A DNA stretch of 64,000 bases from an uncultured Saprospiraceae bacterium (GTDB lineage: Bacteria; Bacteroidota; Bacteroidia; Chitinophagales; Saprospiraceae): the NCBI GenBank assembly GCA_937942435.1, contig CALDEM010000019.1:79812-143811 (forward strand), given 5' to 3'. The notes under the pieces were generated by a model. It saw only the letters and a list, made by a program, of their open reading frames with translations, made no database searches and was not told the DNA's origin. Below are positions 36,544-45,834 of the stretch, one piece after another. Position 1 is the first letter of the stretch. Every line of letters starts with the position of its first letter. Position numbers and translations under genes: made by a program.

Positions 36544-38682
36544 ATGAAGTTTAGAAATGTAATTCTCGCGACATCCGCGATATTCTTGTTCACTACTTAT
36601 GGCTTTGCACAGGTAGACACACTTGGCAATGATTCGGCTGATCCTACGGGCGAATTGGAGTTTAGTGCAAATGATAGTGGTCCATGGATAGCACCAGTCA
36701 TCACCGATGACATGACTAAGGATCCAGAGCAAAATAGACAATATAGGTTAGGGCAGTATAAGTACTCTGCACAGCCAAAACATATGTGGGAGGTGGGCCT
36801 CCATACAGGTCACTTCTTTATTGATGGAGATGTGGATAGAAGAAAGTTTGCAGGACTTGGCACAGGGATTCATTTCCGTAAGGCATTGACCTACTTTACA
36901 TCTATAAGATTTGATGGGTTTTATGGAAAGACTCAAGGTCTAGAAAGACAGCCGTGGAGACATAGAGCGAACGGAGGAGGTCTCGTAGAATCCAATAATA
37001 CCTTCAATGGTTGGGATGGTTATAATGGAGCTAATCCGGATGCCATCGATTGGTTTCCTGCACATGAGACTGAGTACTATTATGGTGCTGTTCAGTTGAT
37101 ATTCAATATAGGTAACGTCCTCTTTCACAAGGAGCGTAACAAGTGGAATACATATGTAGCAATCGGTGTAGGGATTGATCATCATCAGACGAGACTCGAT
37201 CTTAGAGATGCAGATGGCGAGGTATACACGAACCTTAGAGAGCAGACGGGATTTACAAGAGAACTCTTTAATACTAACGCTGGAAGACAAGCGATCGGAG
37301 AATCATTAGATCAACTTTACGATGGCGTGTATGAGACAGAAGGATTTCAGAAAGTAGGTATTTTCAGATTTGGAGATGATTTTAATATTCATCCAGTATT
37401 TACGGCAAGTGTTGGTTTATCAAGAAAACTTTCTAGAAGAATTAATCTTGGGTTAGAACATCAAGTGATGGCTTCTGACAATGATTATCTTGATGGTATC
37501 AAGTTTAGATCGAGCACTGATCAATCTAATAACGTAGATATAGCGCATTATACCAACCTTAGACTTGGGTTGAATCTCGGTAAGTTTAGCAAAAAGATCG
37601 AACCTCTATATTGGGTTAATCCAATGGAGACTGTGTTTAAAGATTTAGCAGAAGTAAAGGCTCGGCCTCAGTTTGAATGGGAAGATGAAGATAACGATGG
37701 AGTATTGGACTTGATAGATCAAGAACTGGATACGCCAGAAGGGTGTCTTGTTGATACTAAGGGTGTGACGCTTGATAGTGATGGTGACGGAGTTGTAGAT
37801 TGTAGAGATAAGGAGCCTTATTCTCCTCCTGGCTTCCCTGTTGATGAGGATGGCATCGCACAGATAGATGAAGAAGATGTCAATATCTTAACAGAAGAAG
37901 ATGTCATTACAATAATCAACCAGAATTGTGACGCTTGTCAGAACGGTAACTATAGCTATCTACCTGGTACTAACACTGTGGTTGATGGTCAAGGAAGAGT
38001 ACTCGGGACTGGTCAGACGAATAGTGATGGTTCTACTACGATTACAAAAGATGATGGGACGACAACTACTATTACACCTGAACAAGCTGGATCGGGAGGG
38101 TCAGGAGCAGGCGGTACTGGAACTATAAGTTCTGGTAAATCCGGTGGCCTTGGCACAACGATCAATCCAGGAGGAACACTTGGTAGAGTGATCCACACGG
38201 GATGTGGTAATTGGTTCTTACCGATGATCAACTTTGATCTTGACAAATATGAATTAAGACCAGAAGCTTATGTAAGCTTACATCAGATAGCAGGTGTCAT
38301 GAAGAAGTGCCCTGCGTTAGTAGTTACTGCTCATGGACATACAGATGTTCGTAATTCTAATAATTATAATAGAGTACTAAGTTATAATCGTGCAAAAGAA
38401 GCAGTAGACTATATGGTGTCTGCTTATGGCATAGATCGTTCAAGATTTAACTTAATGTTTGGTGGAGAAGAAAGTCCATTGATCCCAAGTCTTAAGAGTA
38501 ATCATTATACAAATGACTTAGAGGAGCAGATGCAGTTTATCAATAGAAGAGTAGAGTTTAGAGTGAGCGAAGGAACAGACTTCAACATGGGTAGACCAGA
38601 AGGTCCTAATGCTGGCGTGAAGTCTTATGGTAGCTCTAGACCTGGAAGTAAATATCGAGGTAATAAGAACTCGGGATACTAA
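36544..38682 (+). CDS. OmpA family outer membrane protein with TSP3-like calcium repeats
   Basis: A 712-residue protein: signal peptide (MKFRNVILATSAIFLFTTYGFAQ), an N-terminal beta-barrel region (about 70-390, e.g. MWEVGLHTGHFFIDGDVD and RRINLGLEHQVMASDNDYL), then acidic DEDNDGVLDLIDQE / DSDGDGVVDCRDKEP thrombospondin-3-like repeats. A Gly/Ser/Thr-rich linker follows, and then an OmpA domain (INFDLDKYELRPEAYVSL, TAHGHTDVRNSNNYN, NRRVEFRV). Such proteins tie the outer membrane to peptidoglycan, and a related one, PorE, is in the T9SS. The ORF track adds 32 codons before the signal peptide. Confidence 0.88.
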   Translation: MKFRNVILATSAIFLFTTYGFAQVDTLGNDSADPTGELEFSANDSGPWIAPVITDDMTKDPEQNRQYRLGQYKYSAQPKHMWEVGLHTGHFFIDGDVDRRKFAGLGTGIHFRKALTYFTSIRFDGFYGKTQGLERQPWRHRANGGGLVESNNTFNGWDGYNGANPDAIDWFPAHETEYYYGAVQLIFNIGNVLFHKERNKWNTYVAIGVGIDHHQTRLDLRDADGEVYTNLREQTGFTRELFNTNAGRQAIGESLDQLYDGVYETEGFQKVGIFRFGDDFNIHPVFTASVGLSRKLSRRINLGLEHQVMASDNDYLDGIKFRSSTDQSNNVDIAHYTNLRLGLNLGKFSKKIEPLYWVNPMETVFKDLAEVKARPQFEWEDEDNDGVLDLIDQELDTPEGCLVDTKGVTLDSDGDGVVDCRDKEPYSPPGFPVDEDGIAQIDEEDVNILTEEDVITIINQNCDACQNGNYSYLPGTNTVVDGQGRVLGTGQTNSDGSTTITKDDGTTTTITPEQAGSGGSGAGGTGTISSGKSGGLGTTINPGGTLGRVIHTGCGNWFLPMINFDLDKYELRPEAYVSLHQIAGVMKKCPALVVTAHGHTDVRNSNNYNRVLSYNRAKEAVDYMVSAYGIDRSRFNLMFGGEESPLIPSLKSNHYTNDLEEQMQFINRRVEFRVSEGTDFNMGRPEGPNAGVKSYGSSRPGSKYRGNKNSGY

Positions 38683-38757
38683 TCGTACAAAATGTAACTA
38701 TAAGATATCTAAGTAGGAAAGATAAAGTAGTTTAGAAAGTGTTTTTTAAAAATGTAA

Positions 38758-38790
38758 GAGTCTCAGAGCAATATTCTGGGACTCTTTTTT
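38758..38790 (+). terminator. Rho-independent terminator after the OmpA gene
   Basis: GAGTCTCAGA and TCTGGGACTC form a 10 bp stem with one G-U pair and a 7 nt loop, followed by six T. It lies in the space between the convergent OmpA gene and mutS. It may act for both, since the minus side also ends in an AT-rich run. Confidence 0.8.
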
Positions 38791-38806
38791 ATGGATATTC
38801 CAATCT

Positions 38807-41437
38807 TTAGTCCACAGTAGATTGCATCTTCTTTACGAGCGCTTTTAGCTTCATCATACACTCTATCGGGGTCATCGTGTTGATATCGATTCTCTTGAGA
38901 TCCTTGGCTATCTCTTGACTGATAGGATCGGGTGCAAACATCAATAGTTGTCCGTTGCCTTCAAACTCGTCAAGTTCTTCTAACTTTTTACTTTTTTCTT
39001 CAGCTTGTACTACAGATTTGTCTTGAAGTGATTTGAGGATATGATTTGCTCGCGAGACGATTTCTTTTGGAAGACCTGACATCTGAGCAACTTGGATTCC
39101 GAAACTCTGATTGCTACTTCCTGCAACTAATTTTCTTAAAAATATAATCTTATCTCCAAGTTCTTTTGTAGCCACATTATAATTATGGATTCTATCATAT
39201 TTATCGGCTAACTGGCTTAACTCATGATAGTGAGTTGCAAAAAGTGTCTTCGGTTTTTCCTTAGATTGATGCAAGTATTCTACTATGGACCAAGCAATAG
39301 ATATACCATCGTATGTGCTTGTGCCCCTGCCGATCTCATCAAGTAGTATGAGGCTACGTGATGACAAGTTATTCATGATAGAAGAAGTCTCGATCATCTC
39401 GACCATAAAGGTTGACTCTCCACTGGATATATTGTCGGAAGCACCCACTCTCGTAAATATCCTATCTACAATCCCTATCTTAGCTTCTGCTGCAGGCACA
39501 TAAGACCCTATCTGAGCCATCAGACAGATCAAGGCAGTTTGCCTTAGTATCGCTGATTTACCAGACATGTTAGGACCAGTAATTAAAAGCATTTGCATAT
39601 CCTCGTTACCGATATGGAGGTCGTTTGGGATATATGACTCTCCTGGGGGTAAGTGCGCTTCGATCACGGGATGCCTACCTTCTTTTATAACTATATCGTA
39701 CTCTTCATTGACCTGAGGTCTACAGTAATGTCTACGCCTAGCTAACTTGGCAAATGAATTAAGACAATCCAATTCGGATATAGTGACTGCATTCTTTTGG
39801 ACTGCTGCAATATAATTGCTGAGCCAATCAAGAAGATCTTCATAAAGCTCACTTTCTAATTTTATAATCTTCTCTTCTGCTCCAAGGATATCTGACTCAA
39901 GAGATTTTAATTCTTCTGAGATGTATCGTTCTGCGCTAGTTAGTGTTTGCTTTCTGGTCCAATGCTCAGGAACGAGCCCTTGGTTTTTATATTTGTTTGT
40001 TACTTCAAAATAGTAACCAAATACATTATTAAATCCAACTTTTAGATTTGTTATTCCTGTTTTCTCAGTTTCTTGCTCAAGCAACGATGATAAAACATTC
40101 TTGCTGTTAGAGATTAGATTCCGCAGATAATCAAGGTCCTTGTTGTAACCATCAGCGATGCCACCACCTTTGTGTAAGTTGACGGGTGGATCTTCTTTAA
40201 GAGCGCTTTTTATTTTATCTGATACTTTTTCTAAAGAATCAAGATTTTGAATGATCGCCTTTACGCCTAGATGTGTACTGCTTAACAGTGACGCTTGTAT
40301 ATCTGGGATTTTCAAAAGAGAAGTCATCAAGTGATAGACTTCTCTTGGATTAGCTTTTCTAAGCGCAACCTTGGCTATGATTCTTTCTAAATCACTAATC
40401 CCTTTTAAGTGTCCATCGATGATATCAGATAGATCAAGATCAGATAAGATATAATCTACCACAGACAGTCTGTCTTCTATCTCTTTTAGATTAGTAAGTG
40501 GTAACATGATCCACTTCTTGAGCAGACGTGCTCCCATCGGGGTTGAGGTGAAATCAAGAATCTGATAAAGAGGGATCCCAGTGGGGTGATTACTGTATAA
40601 TAACTCTAAGTTTCTAATTGTAAATTGATCCAGCCATACATATTGATCCAACTTGATCCGACTGATCTTATTGATGTGACTAAGGTTGCTATGTTGATTT
40701 TCTTCTAAGTAGTGCAAGATCGCACCAGCTGATATCTGTCCAAGGTGATATTTTTCGATACCATACCCTTTGAGATTAGAAACCTTAAGTAAGTCAGTGA
40801 TTTTGTCTCTGCAGAAGTCTAATTGCCATATCCATTCATCGAGACCATACATATAAAATGCATCCCCAAGTTCCTCTTCTATAAGTTGTTTGTCCTTTTT
40901 AGAATATATGATCTCCTTTGGGCCATACGTATTGATCAGCTTAATGACCTCAGGTATGCTGCCTTCATATAGAGAAAAGTCTCCAGTAGATAAATCTAAA
41001 AATGAAGTGCCTGCTCGATCACCTGTACCGATGTGTAGAGAGCAGAGGTAATTATTTTCTTTTTGCTCAAGGAGATTATCATGTGTGCCTATACCAGGTG
41101 TGACTACATCAGTGACACCTCGCTTGACGATTTTTTTCTCTTTACTGGGCTTCTCGAGTTGCTCGCATATGGCTACTCGATATCCTCCCTTTACTAATCG
41201 GGGGAGGTATGTATCCAGAGAATGATATGGGAAGCCCGCCAGCTCTATGTTAGAACCACCATTGTTACGTGCAGTTAAAGTGATACCAAGCGTTGCCGAA
41301 GCTTTGACGGCGTCTTCACCAAAGGTCTCATAAAAGTCACCTACTCTGAACAAGAGCAAAGCGTCCTTATGCTTTGCCTTCATCTCAAAGTACTGCTTCA
41401 TCAGAGGCGTTACTTTTCCTTTTTTTGCCTTACTCAC
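38807..41437 (-). CDS. mutS: DNA mismatch repair protein MutS
   Basis: An 876-residue mismatch-recognition ATPase. The N-terminal mismatch-binding domain carries LLLFRVGDFYETFGEDAV, including the Phe-x-Glu wedge motif. The C-terminal ATPase has Walker A LLITGPNMSGKSAILRQ and Walker B LILLDEIGRGTSTYDG, and ATHYHEL. It starts MutL-directed repair after replication. No mutL is in the window. Confidence 0.96.
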   Translation of the reverse strand: MSKAKKGKVTPLMKQYFEMKAKHKDALLLFRVGDFYETFGEDAVKASATLGITLTARNNGGSNIELAGFPYHSLDTYLPRLVKGGYRVAICEQLEKPSKEKKIVKRGVTDVVTPGIGTHDNLLEQKENNYLCSLHIGTGDRAGTSFLDLSTGDFSLYEGSIPEVIKLINTYGPKEIIYSKKDKQLIEEELGDAFYMYGLDEWIWQLDFCRDKITDLLKVSNLKGYGIEKYHLGQISAGAILHYLEENQHSNLSHINKISRIKLDQYVWLDQFTIRNLELLYSNHPTGIPLYQILDFTSTPMGARLLKKWIMLPLTNLKEIEDRLSVVDYILSDLDLSDIIDGHLKGISDLERIIAKVALRKANPREVYHLMTSLLKIPDIQASLLSSTHLGVKAIIQNLDSLEKVSDKIKSALKEDPPVNLHKGGGIADGYNKDLDYLRNLISNSKNVLSSLLEQETEKTGITNLKVGFNNVFGYYFEVTNKYKNQGLVPEHWTRKQTLTSAERYISEELKSLESDILGAEEKIIKLESELYEDLLDWLSNYIAAVQKNAVTISELDCLNSFAKLARRRHYCRPQVNEEYDIVIKEGRHPVIEAHLPPGESYIPNDLHIGNEDMQMLLITGPNMSGKSAILRQTALICLMAQIGSYVPAAEAKIGIVDRIFTRVGASDNISSGESTFMVEMIETSSIMNNLSSRSLILLDEIGRGTSTYDGISIAWSIVEYLHQSKEKPKTLFATHYHELSQLADKYDRIHNYNVATKELGDKIIFLRKLVAGSSNQSFGIQVAQMSGLPKEIVSRANHILKSLQDKSVVQAEEKSKKLEELDEFEGNGQLLMFAPDPISQEIAKDLKRIDINTMTPIECMMKLKALVKKMQSTVD

Positions 41438-41459
41438 TATTAGGTTGGATCTTAACTCT

Positions 41460-41467
41460 CAAAGGTA
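41460..41467 (-). promoter_or_regulatory. -7 element upstream of mutS
   Basis: The minus strand reads TACCTTTG, matching TAnnTTTG, 22 nt before the mutS ATG. A perfect palindrome lies about 14 bp further upstream. Confidence 0.45.
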
Positions 41468-41480
41468 GTAAATGTAAGTT

Positions 41481-41495
41481 GGATAACGATTATCC
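41481..41495. promoter_or_regulatory. Palindrome GGATAA-CGA-TTATCC upstream of mutS
   Basis: Six-base perfect arms around a 3 nt centre, lying where the -33 region of the mutS promoter would be. This is the shape of a dimeric repressor site, but no cognate regulator is known. Confidence 0.35.
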
Positions 41496-41548
41496 GTCAT
41501 ATGACCTTACGAATTTCTTCATTCTCAAACGACCTTATCATAACGTAA

Positions 41549-41584
41549 TGAAAAAAGGCCTATCTCCTCTTGGAAATAGACCTT
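41549..41584 (-). terminator. Rho-independent terminator after the small barrel gene
   Basis: In the minus-strand RNA AAGGUCUAUUUCC pairs with GGAGAUAGGCCUU over 13 bp (two G-U pairs) around an AAGA loop, followed by a U-run. It lies 22 bp after the stop of the gene ending at 41606 and separates it from mutS. Confidence 0.88.
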
Positions 41585-41605
41585 GATTTCTGGGTTTTAT
41601 AATAT

Positions 41606-42166
41606 TTAGCGCCAGCTCCAACCAAACTTAAATCGTAGATTAAGAACAGGGCCTGTTAACTGAGAACTGTTGATGCCAGGAAGGTCATTGCCACTCATAA
41701 ATCTGTATCCTCCGTCTATGCCTAAGCGAAAGAACCTTGCGATATTGATCTCTGCGCCAATCGTGGGTTGAGCAACAAAGACATTATCTGAACCGAGATC
41801 TTCGACTTCTAACTTGCCACTACCTGCCTGTAGATACAGGATAGGGTGTACTATCTCATGACTTCTAAAGGTATAGCCAAGGAATAAATCGTTACCTTCT
41901 ATATTTATCTTTCTGCCATCGTCCGTTAGATCGGATTTGTATCCTGACCACCCAATCAAAAAGTCATTGTTGATTTCAAATGCGAAAAATCCGCCGCTAT
42001 TGATATCAAAATCATTCTTGAAGTCGACAACTGCATTGGTGCTTCCGCCCCAGATGCCTGTCAGTCTCAGGTGTCCACCATGGTTAAATACGGTTTCTTC
42101 GCGTTGTGCGTCTGCTTCGAAGATCATGGTAAGTAGGAAAATCAAAAGTGTAGAAAGTCTGATCAT
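41606..42166 (-). CDS. Small outer membrane beta-barrel protein
   Basis: A 186-residue protein with a signal peptide (MIRLSTLLIFLLTMIFEADAQ) and strands typical of an 8-strand OmpW/OmpX-like barrel: GGFFAFEINNDFLIGWSGYKSD, DLFLGYTFRS, PILYLQAGSGKLEVED, PTIGAEINIARFFRLGIDGGYRFM and the C-terminal NLRFKFGWSWR. Function unknown. It has its own terminator and a 180 bp upstream spacer. Confidence 0.8.
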   Translation of the reverse strand: MIRLSTLLIFLLTMIFEADAQREETVFNHGGHLRLTGIWGGSTNAVVDFKNDFDINSGGFFAFEINNDFLIGWSGYKSDLTDDGRKINIEGNDLFLGYTFRSHEIVHPILYLQAGSGKLEVEDLGSDNVFVAQPTIGAEINIARFFRLGIDGGYRFMSGNDLPGINSSQLTGPVLNLRFKFGWSWR

Positions 42167-42346
42167 TATTTTAAGTTTTAATGGTTGTAAGAAAGCTCTT
42201 GCTCCGCAATAGATAAGATTGCTTCGCGACTTGATAATAAAACTATGTGAATGCTAATGAATAGCTATTGATAATTGGACGAGATGGGCGATTTGTGAGA
42301 TTATCAAGACTGGAATAATGATGAATCGGATCGTAGACAGATAGAA

Positions 42347-42790
42347 TTATTCAATTTCCTTGGCTAGATCCAAGGTGTAGTTAAGTCCAGTTTCGTTACT
42401 TTCTTTAAGTATAAGTGTGCCTTTAAACTTGATCAGCGTATTCTTTTGGCGATAGCTCGGGACAGACTTAGGTTTGACATTGAGATCCATAACTGTCTCA
42501 GGGCCCGCTTGCCCACAAAAAAAACAAGCTGCAAATGAAGTTCTTGATAAAGCATAAGAAAGTCCCATAGCGTCAAGTGGTATGACATATCCTGATATGA
42601 CGACTTCTTGCCCGTCAAAGGACTTCAGATGCTCACCAAATACTCCGGTAAGGTTAGTCATACCTGTAGATTCATCATATGATTCACTCCATGTGACATC
42701 AGCGAGGTCATCCCAAGTCAACACCGACTGCGCAGGAAGGAGAACGAGAGAAGATACTACCGTCAATAAAATAAGAACTAAGAACTTCAT
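42347..42790 (-). CDS. Secreted DUF3299-like protein
   Basis: From the chosen ATG this is a 147-residue protein with a signal peptide (MKFLVLILLTVVSSLVLLPAQ) and the pattern GQEVVISGYVIPLDA then FAACFFCGQAGPETVMDL and TLIKFKGTLIL. This is the Bacteroidota form of a DUF3299-like small beta domain with a conserved Cys-x2-Cys pair (CFFC), which could bind metal. The ORF track includes 42 codons upstream that overlap the divergent holA start and lack signal features. Function unknown. Confidence 0.75.
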   Translation of the reverse strand: MKFLVLILLTVVSSLVLLPAQSVLTWDDLADVTWSESYDESTGMTNLTGVFGEHLKSFDGQEVVISGYVIPLDAMGLSYALSRTSFAACFFCGQAGPETVMDLNVKPKSVPSYRQKNTLIKFKGTLILKESNETGLNYTLDLAKEIE

Positions 42791-42860
42791 GCTGTTATAA
42801 CGAAGAAGAACAAAGAACGATTCCTTAGTATCAAAAAAAGTTACTGGTATATTAGTGGCG

Positions 42861-43886
42861 ATGGAGTACCCAAGTGCCGACAACCTGCTTTCTGACATAA
42901 AATCAGGCCAAATCATGCCTGTTTATATACTGCATGGAGCAGAGCCATTCTTTATCGATAAAGTCACGTCTTACATAGAGAAAAAGCTCTTAAACGAAGG
43001 AGAACAGGCGTTTAACCAATCGGTGCTCTATGGTCGAGATGTAGACAGTAAACAAGTCTTGGACTACGCGCGTCAATATCCTATGATGGCGGAACGTCGA
43101 GTTGTCATCATAAAGGAAGCTCAAGCCATGAGAGATCTAAAGTCGATGGGATCTTACATCAGTAATCCATCTCCTCAGACTGTTCTCGTTATTGCTCATA
43201 AAAAAAAGATAGACGGCAGAATAAAGTGGGTGAAAGATGCAAAGAAGAGTGCTGAGATAGGCATGATGGCTTCTGACCCTGTCCCAGAGTACAAACTCAA
43301 TGCTTGGATCTCCAGCTATGTGAAGAGTCAGAAGTTAAAGATGACTAGTGATGCGGTAGAGATGTTAGGACAATATTTGGGGACAGACCTGAAGAAGATC
43401 ACTAATGAGATAGAAAAGATAAAAGTCAATCTCAACGGAGGAGAAGTCATTGATGTTCCTGAGATTGAGAAGTATATCGGTATCAGTCGCGACTATGATA
43501 TCTATGCATTACTCAAAGCATTGAGCAATGGAGACGTCCCAAGGGTCCATGAGATCACATATAATATAGAAGCTAATGTAAAGGTCCAACCACTACAGAT
43601 GATCATACCAGGTATGGCAACATACTTTGAGAAAGTACTTGTAGTGACACAGCACTTTCAGAAGGATGATAGGGCACTTGGTTCTATGATTGGCACCTAT
43701 GGTTCTTTTGTAAAAGAGTATAGAGAGATGGCCAAGAGATATGGATACTCTGGCCTTATAAAAATATACAAAATGCTGCTGCTGGCAGATGCTCAATCTA
43801 AAGGATTTGAAAGAAGAAAAGGGGAGGGTATACTTAAGGAATTGATTGGTAAAATATTGCTCTATCAGAGAGCGCCTTCTAATTAG
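42861..43886 (+). CDS. holA: DNA polymerase III delta subunit
   Basis: A protein of about 341 residues of the clamp-loader delta family. It has PVYILHGAEPFFIDKVTSYIEKKLL at the start, DVDSKQVLDYARQYPMMAERRVVIIKEA, the LNAWISSYVKSQKLKMTSDAVEMLGQYLGTDLKKITNEIEKI central helices and the C-terminal collar domain. Delta opens the beta clamp for loading. A GTG two codons upstream (42855) is the ORF-track start; ATG at 42861 fits the family. Its 3' end overlaps the convergent GT-C-like gene by 8 bp. Confidence 0.92.
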   Translation: MEYPSADNLLSDIKSGQIMPVYILHGAEPFFIDKVTSYIEKKLLNEGEQAFNQSVLYGRDVDSKQVLDYARQYPMMAERRVVIIKEAQAMRDLKSMGSYISNPSPQTVLVIAHKKKIDGRIKWVKDAKKSAEIGMMASDPVPEYKLNAWISSYVKSQKLKMTSDAVEMLGQYLGTDLKKITNEIEKIKVNLNGGEVIDVPEIEKYIGISRDYDIYALLKALSNGDVPRVHEITYNIEANVKVQPLQMIIPGMATYFEKVLVVTQHFQKDDRALGSMIGTYGSFVKEYREMAKRYGYSGLIKIYKMLLLADAQSKGFERRKGEGILKELIGKILLYQRAPSN

Positions 43887-45111
43887 AAATAAGAATCTTA
43901 TTAGTCCCTTCATCTTCGTAGCAGTCTACTATGTATCCTGCCAGTACTGCGATAGAGACAAAAGTAGACGTGTAAAAAAGATAGGAGTAAGGTATAATCA
44001 GCAAATTATAAAATAATACTAATGACACTTTTAGCACACACAATGCATAAATATTAAAAGAAATCTTCAGATTATAAAAACGGTACAATCCAAAAAGTAG
44101 AATCGGAACAATAATACTCATCCACAGTTGAGCACTATGTAATATGCTTAAGCCTTCAATTGAAAAATACTTCGCTAACCCCAGATTAGACTCGATCGCG
44201 TATAGATACCTGCTTGGGTCAGCCTGCACCGATGCTAAGTAATTCTGAGGCATCGTAAGTATCATTTTTAGATGAGGCAGGGCTCCTGTTACAGTAAGGA
44301 GTATCAGTGTTGTCACCAAAGTGCTAATAATCACTTGCTTAAGTGGTCTATAGTTTTTAGATAAAAATAGCAAGGCTACATATCCAAACATCCAAGGAGC
44401 TAAGCTATATCTGCTCATTAAACAGAGACTAATAGAGATGCCTATCAGCCACCAGTTGCGTACTATGAGTGCATAACAAAGCAAGAGATAATAACCGATC
44501 ACAATCCCTTCTTGTGAGATACTTATAAGCGTATGATTATAGACCGTAATCATGGTTAAACTTAGAAAAATCGGTATACCTAAGGTGATTAGATTAATTG
44601 GTGTGGCGTATTGCTTTTTAACCGCCATAATGATTAATGAACAGCCAATAACTATACTTAGGATAGATATCCATCTTAAGTCTATATCGGCGATGTGAGA
44701 CACACAATAAGGTAACCACATAGCTGGCAGGTAGATGGGTTGCATGCCACCCCATATCTCAGGGATGACGTTGTAGGCAGGTTCTCCTTGGATATAACGT
44801 AGGCTCATCTTGTCGATCACAGGTAGCATATCAGCAATCCTATAATCTATGCTTACTGCAGAGAATACAATTTTAGAATATCGGGTGACTGCTAAGATCA
44901 TCAAGAGGATCAACGGAGTTCTAAACGACATTGGGGTTCTCAGGGTAAGTGAAGAAGGAATCGGCGCTGTACTTGAAGCGATAGGCAGAAAACCAATAGC
45001 CAATCCTACAAAAATATAAATCCAAGTTGTTGAGATGTACGGGTTATAATCTATTAGAAAGTTGTGACAGAGAAACTCAATAACAATTAGAAAGCAGATA
45101 GCAAATCGCAT
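43879..45111 (-). CDS. Polytopic membrane protein, GT-C glycosyltransferase-like
   Basis: A protein of about 410 residues with 10 or more hydrophobic helices throughout (for example MRFAICFLIVIEFLCHNFLI, WIYIFVGLAIGFLP, LGIPIFLSLTMITVYN). An early loop carries DYRIADMLPVIDKMSLRYIQGEPAYNVIPEIWGG, resembling the first periplasmic loop of GT-C/DUF2029-type lipid-linked sugar transferases, where an acidic residue acts in catalysis. That would add a mannose or other hexose from a polyprenyl donor; a Dpm1-like gene at 59.7 kb could make such a donor. I use the internal ATG (45111), which removes a 35 bp overlap with the HD gene. It ends the ceramide-linked run. Confidence 0.65.
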   Translation of the reverse strand: MRFAICFLIVIEFLCHNFLIDYNPYISTTWIYIFVGLAIGFLPIASSTAPIPSSLTLRTPMSFRTPLILLMILAVTRYSKIVFSAVSIDYRIADMLPVIDKMSLRYIQGEPAYNVIPEIWGGMQPIYLPAMWLPYCVSHIADIDLRWISILSIVIGCSLIIMAVKKQYATPINLITLGIPIFLSLTMITVYNHTLISISQEGIVIGYYLLLCYALIVRNWWLIGISISLCLMSRYSLAPWMFGYVALLFLSKNYRPLKQVIISTLVTTLILLTVTGALPHLKMILTMPQNYLASVQADPSRYLYAIESNLGLAKYFSIEGLSILHSAQLWMSIIVPILLFGLYRFYNLKISFNIYALCVLKVSLVLFYNLLIIPYSYLFYTSTFVSIAVLAGYIVDCYEDEGTNKILISN

Positions 45112-45124
45112 AGTCTTACTTCTA

Positions 45125-45790
45125 TTAGGAAATCTTATGCCATGGAGGAGTGCTGCCACATTCTTTATAAAATTGCTCTAGATAAGTAACCATAAAGTCA
45201 TGCCGTTCTTGAGCGATGGCTGTTGCAGTTTCAGTATTCATCAACTCTTTAAGTTTTAAGAGTTTTTCATAGAAGTGATTGACCGTTGGAGCATTACTTG
45301 ATTTGTATTGTTCTTTGGTCATCTTGGCCATTGGGTATACATCAGGATCATACATAGCTCTTTCTTTATGGCCTCCATAACTAAAAGCCCTAGCTATACC
45401 GATCGCGCCTATCGCATCTAGTCTATCTGCATCTTGTACTACTAATAGTTCTGGACTATTCCAAGACTTGCCTTCCAGACTGTTCTTGAAAGACATGTGC
45501 TTTACGATATTGACGATGTGCTCGATTGTCTCTTGATCCACCTGTTCTTCTTCGAGCCACTCCTGTGTCAGTCTTGGTCCAATGGCCTCATCTCCATTGT
45601 GAAACTTTGGATCCGCTATATCATGAAGTAAAGCTGCTAGTGAGACGATGTCTCGATTGACCTCTTCTTCTTGTGCTATGAGGAGTGCGTTCTTCCAAAC
45701 CCTATCGATGTGCCACCAATCGTGTCCTCCTTCAGCATCGCTGAGATGAGTTTGTACTTTGCTGGCGATCCGCTTAATAACATCTTTCAT
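45125..45790 (-). CDS. HD domain phosphohydrolase
   Basis: A 221-residue soluble HD hydrolase of the YedJ type. Metal ligands are visible: GGHDWWHIDRV (His23, His27), LAALLHDIAD (His56, Asp57) and VVQDADRLDAIGAIGIARAF. Relatives hydrolyse nucleotides or other phosphate esters; the true substrate is unknown. It lies 45 bp after the ceramide reductase candidate and 13 bp before the GT-C-like gene, so it is likely in the same transcript. Confidence 0.88.
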   Translation of the reverse strand: MKDVIKRIASKVQTHLSDAEGGHDWWHIDRVWKNALLIAQEEEVNRDIVSLAALLHDIADPKFHNGDEAIGPRLTQEWLEEEQVDQETIEHIVNIVKHMSFKNSLEGKSWNSPELLVVQDADRLDAIGAIGIARAFSYGGHKERAMYDPDVYPMAKMTKEQYKSSNAPTVNHFYEKLLKLKELMNTETATAIAQERHDFMVTYLEQFYKECGSTPPWHKIS

Positions 45791-45834
45791 GTGACAGCAA
45801 AGCTAATCAGATCAAGTAGTTAAATCAAACGTGA

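Noticed and set aside
38013-38246. Proline-rich minus ORF inside the OmpA gene
   Set aside because: It is the complement of the Gly/Ser/Thr linker of the real plus-strand protein.
43593-43913. 106-residue minus ORF over the holA end
   Set aside because: It lies wholly antisense to the conserved holA C-terminus, and the real minus gene begins further on.
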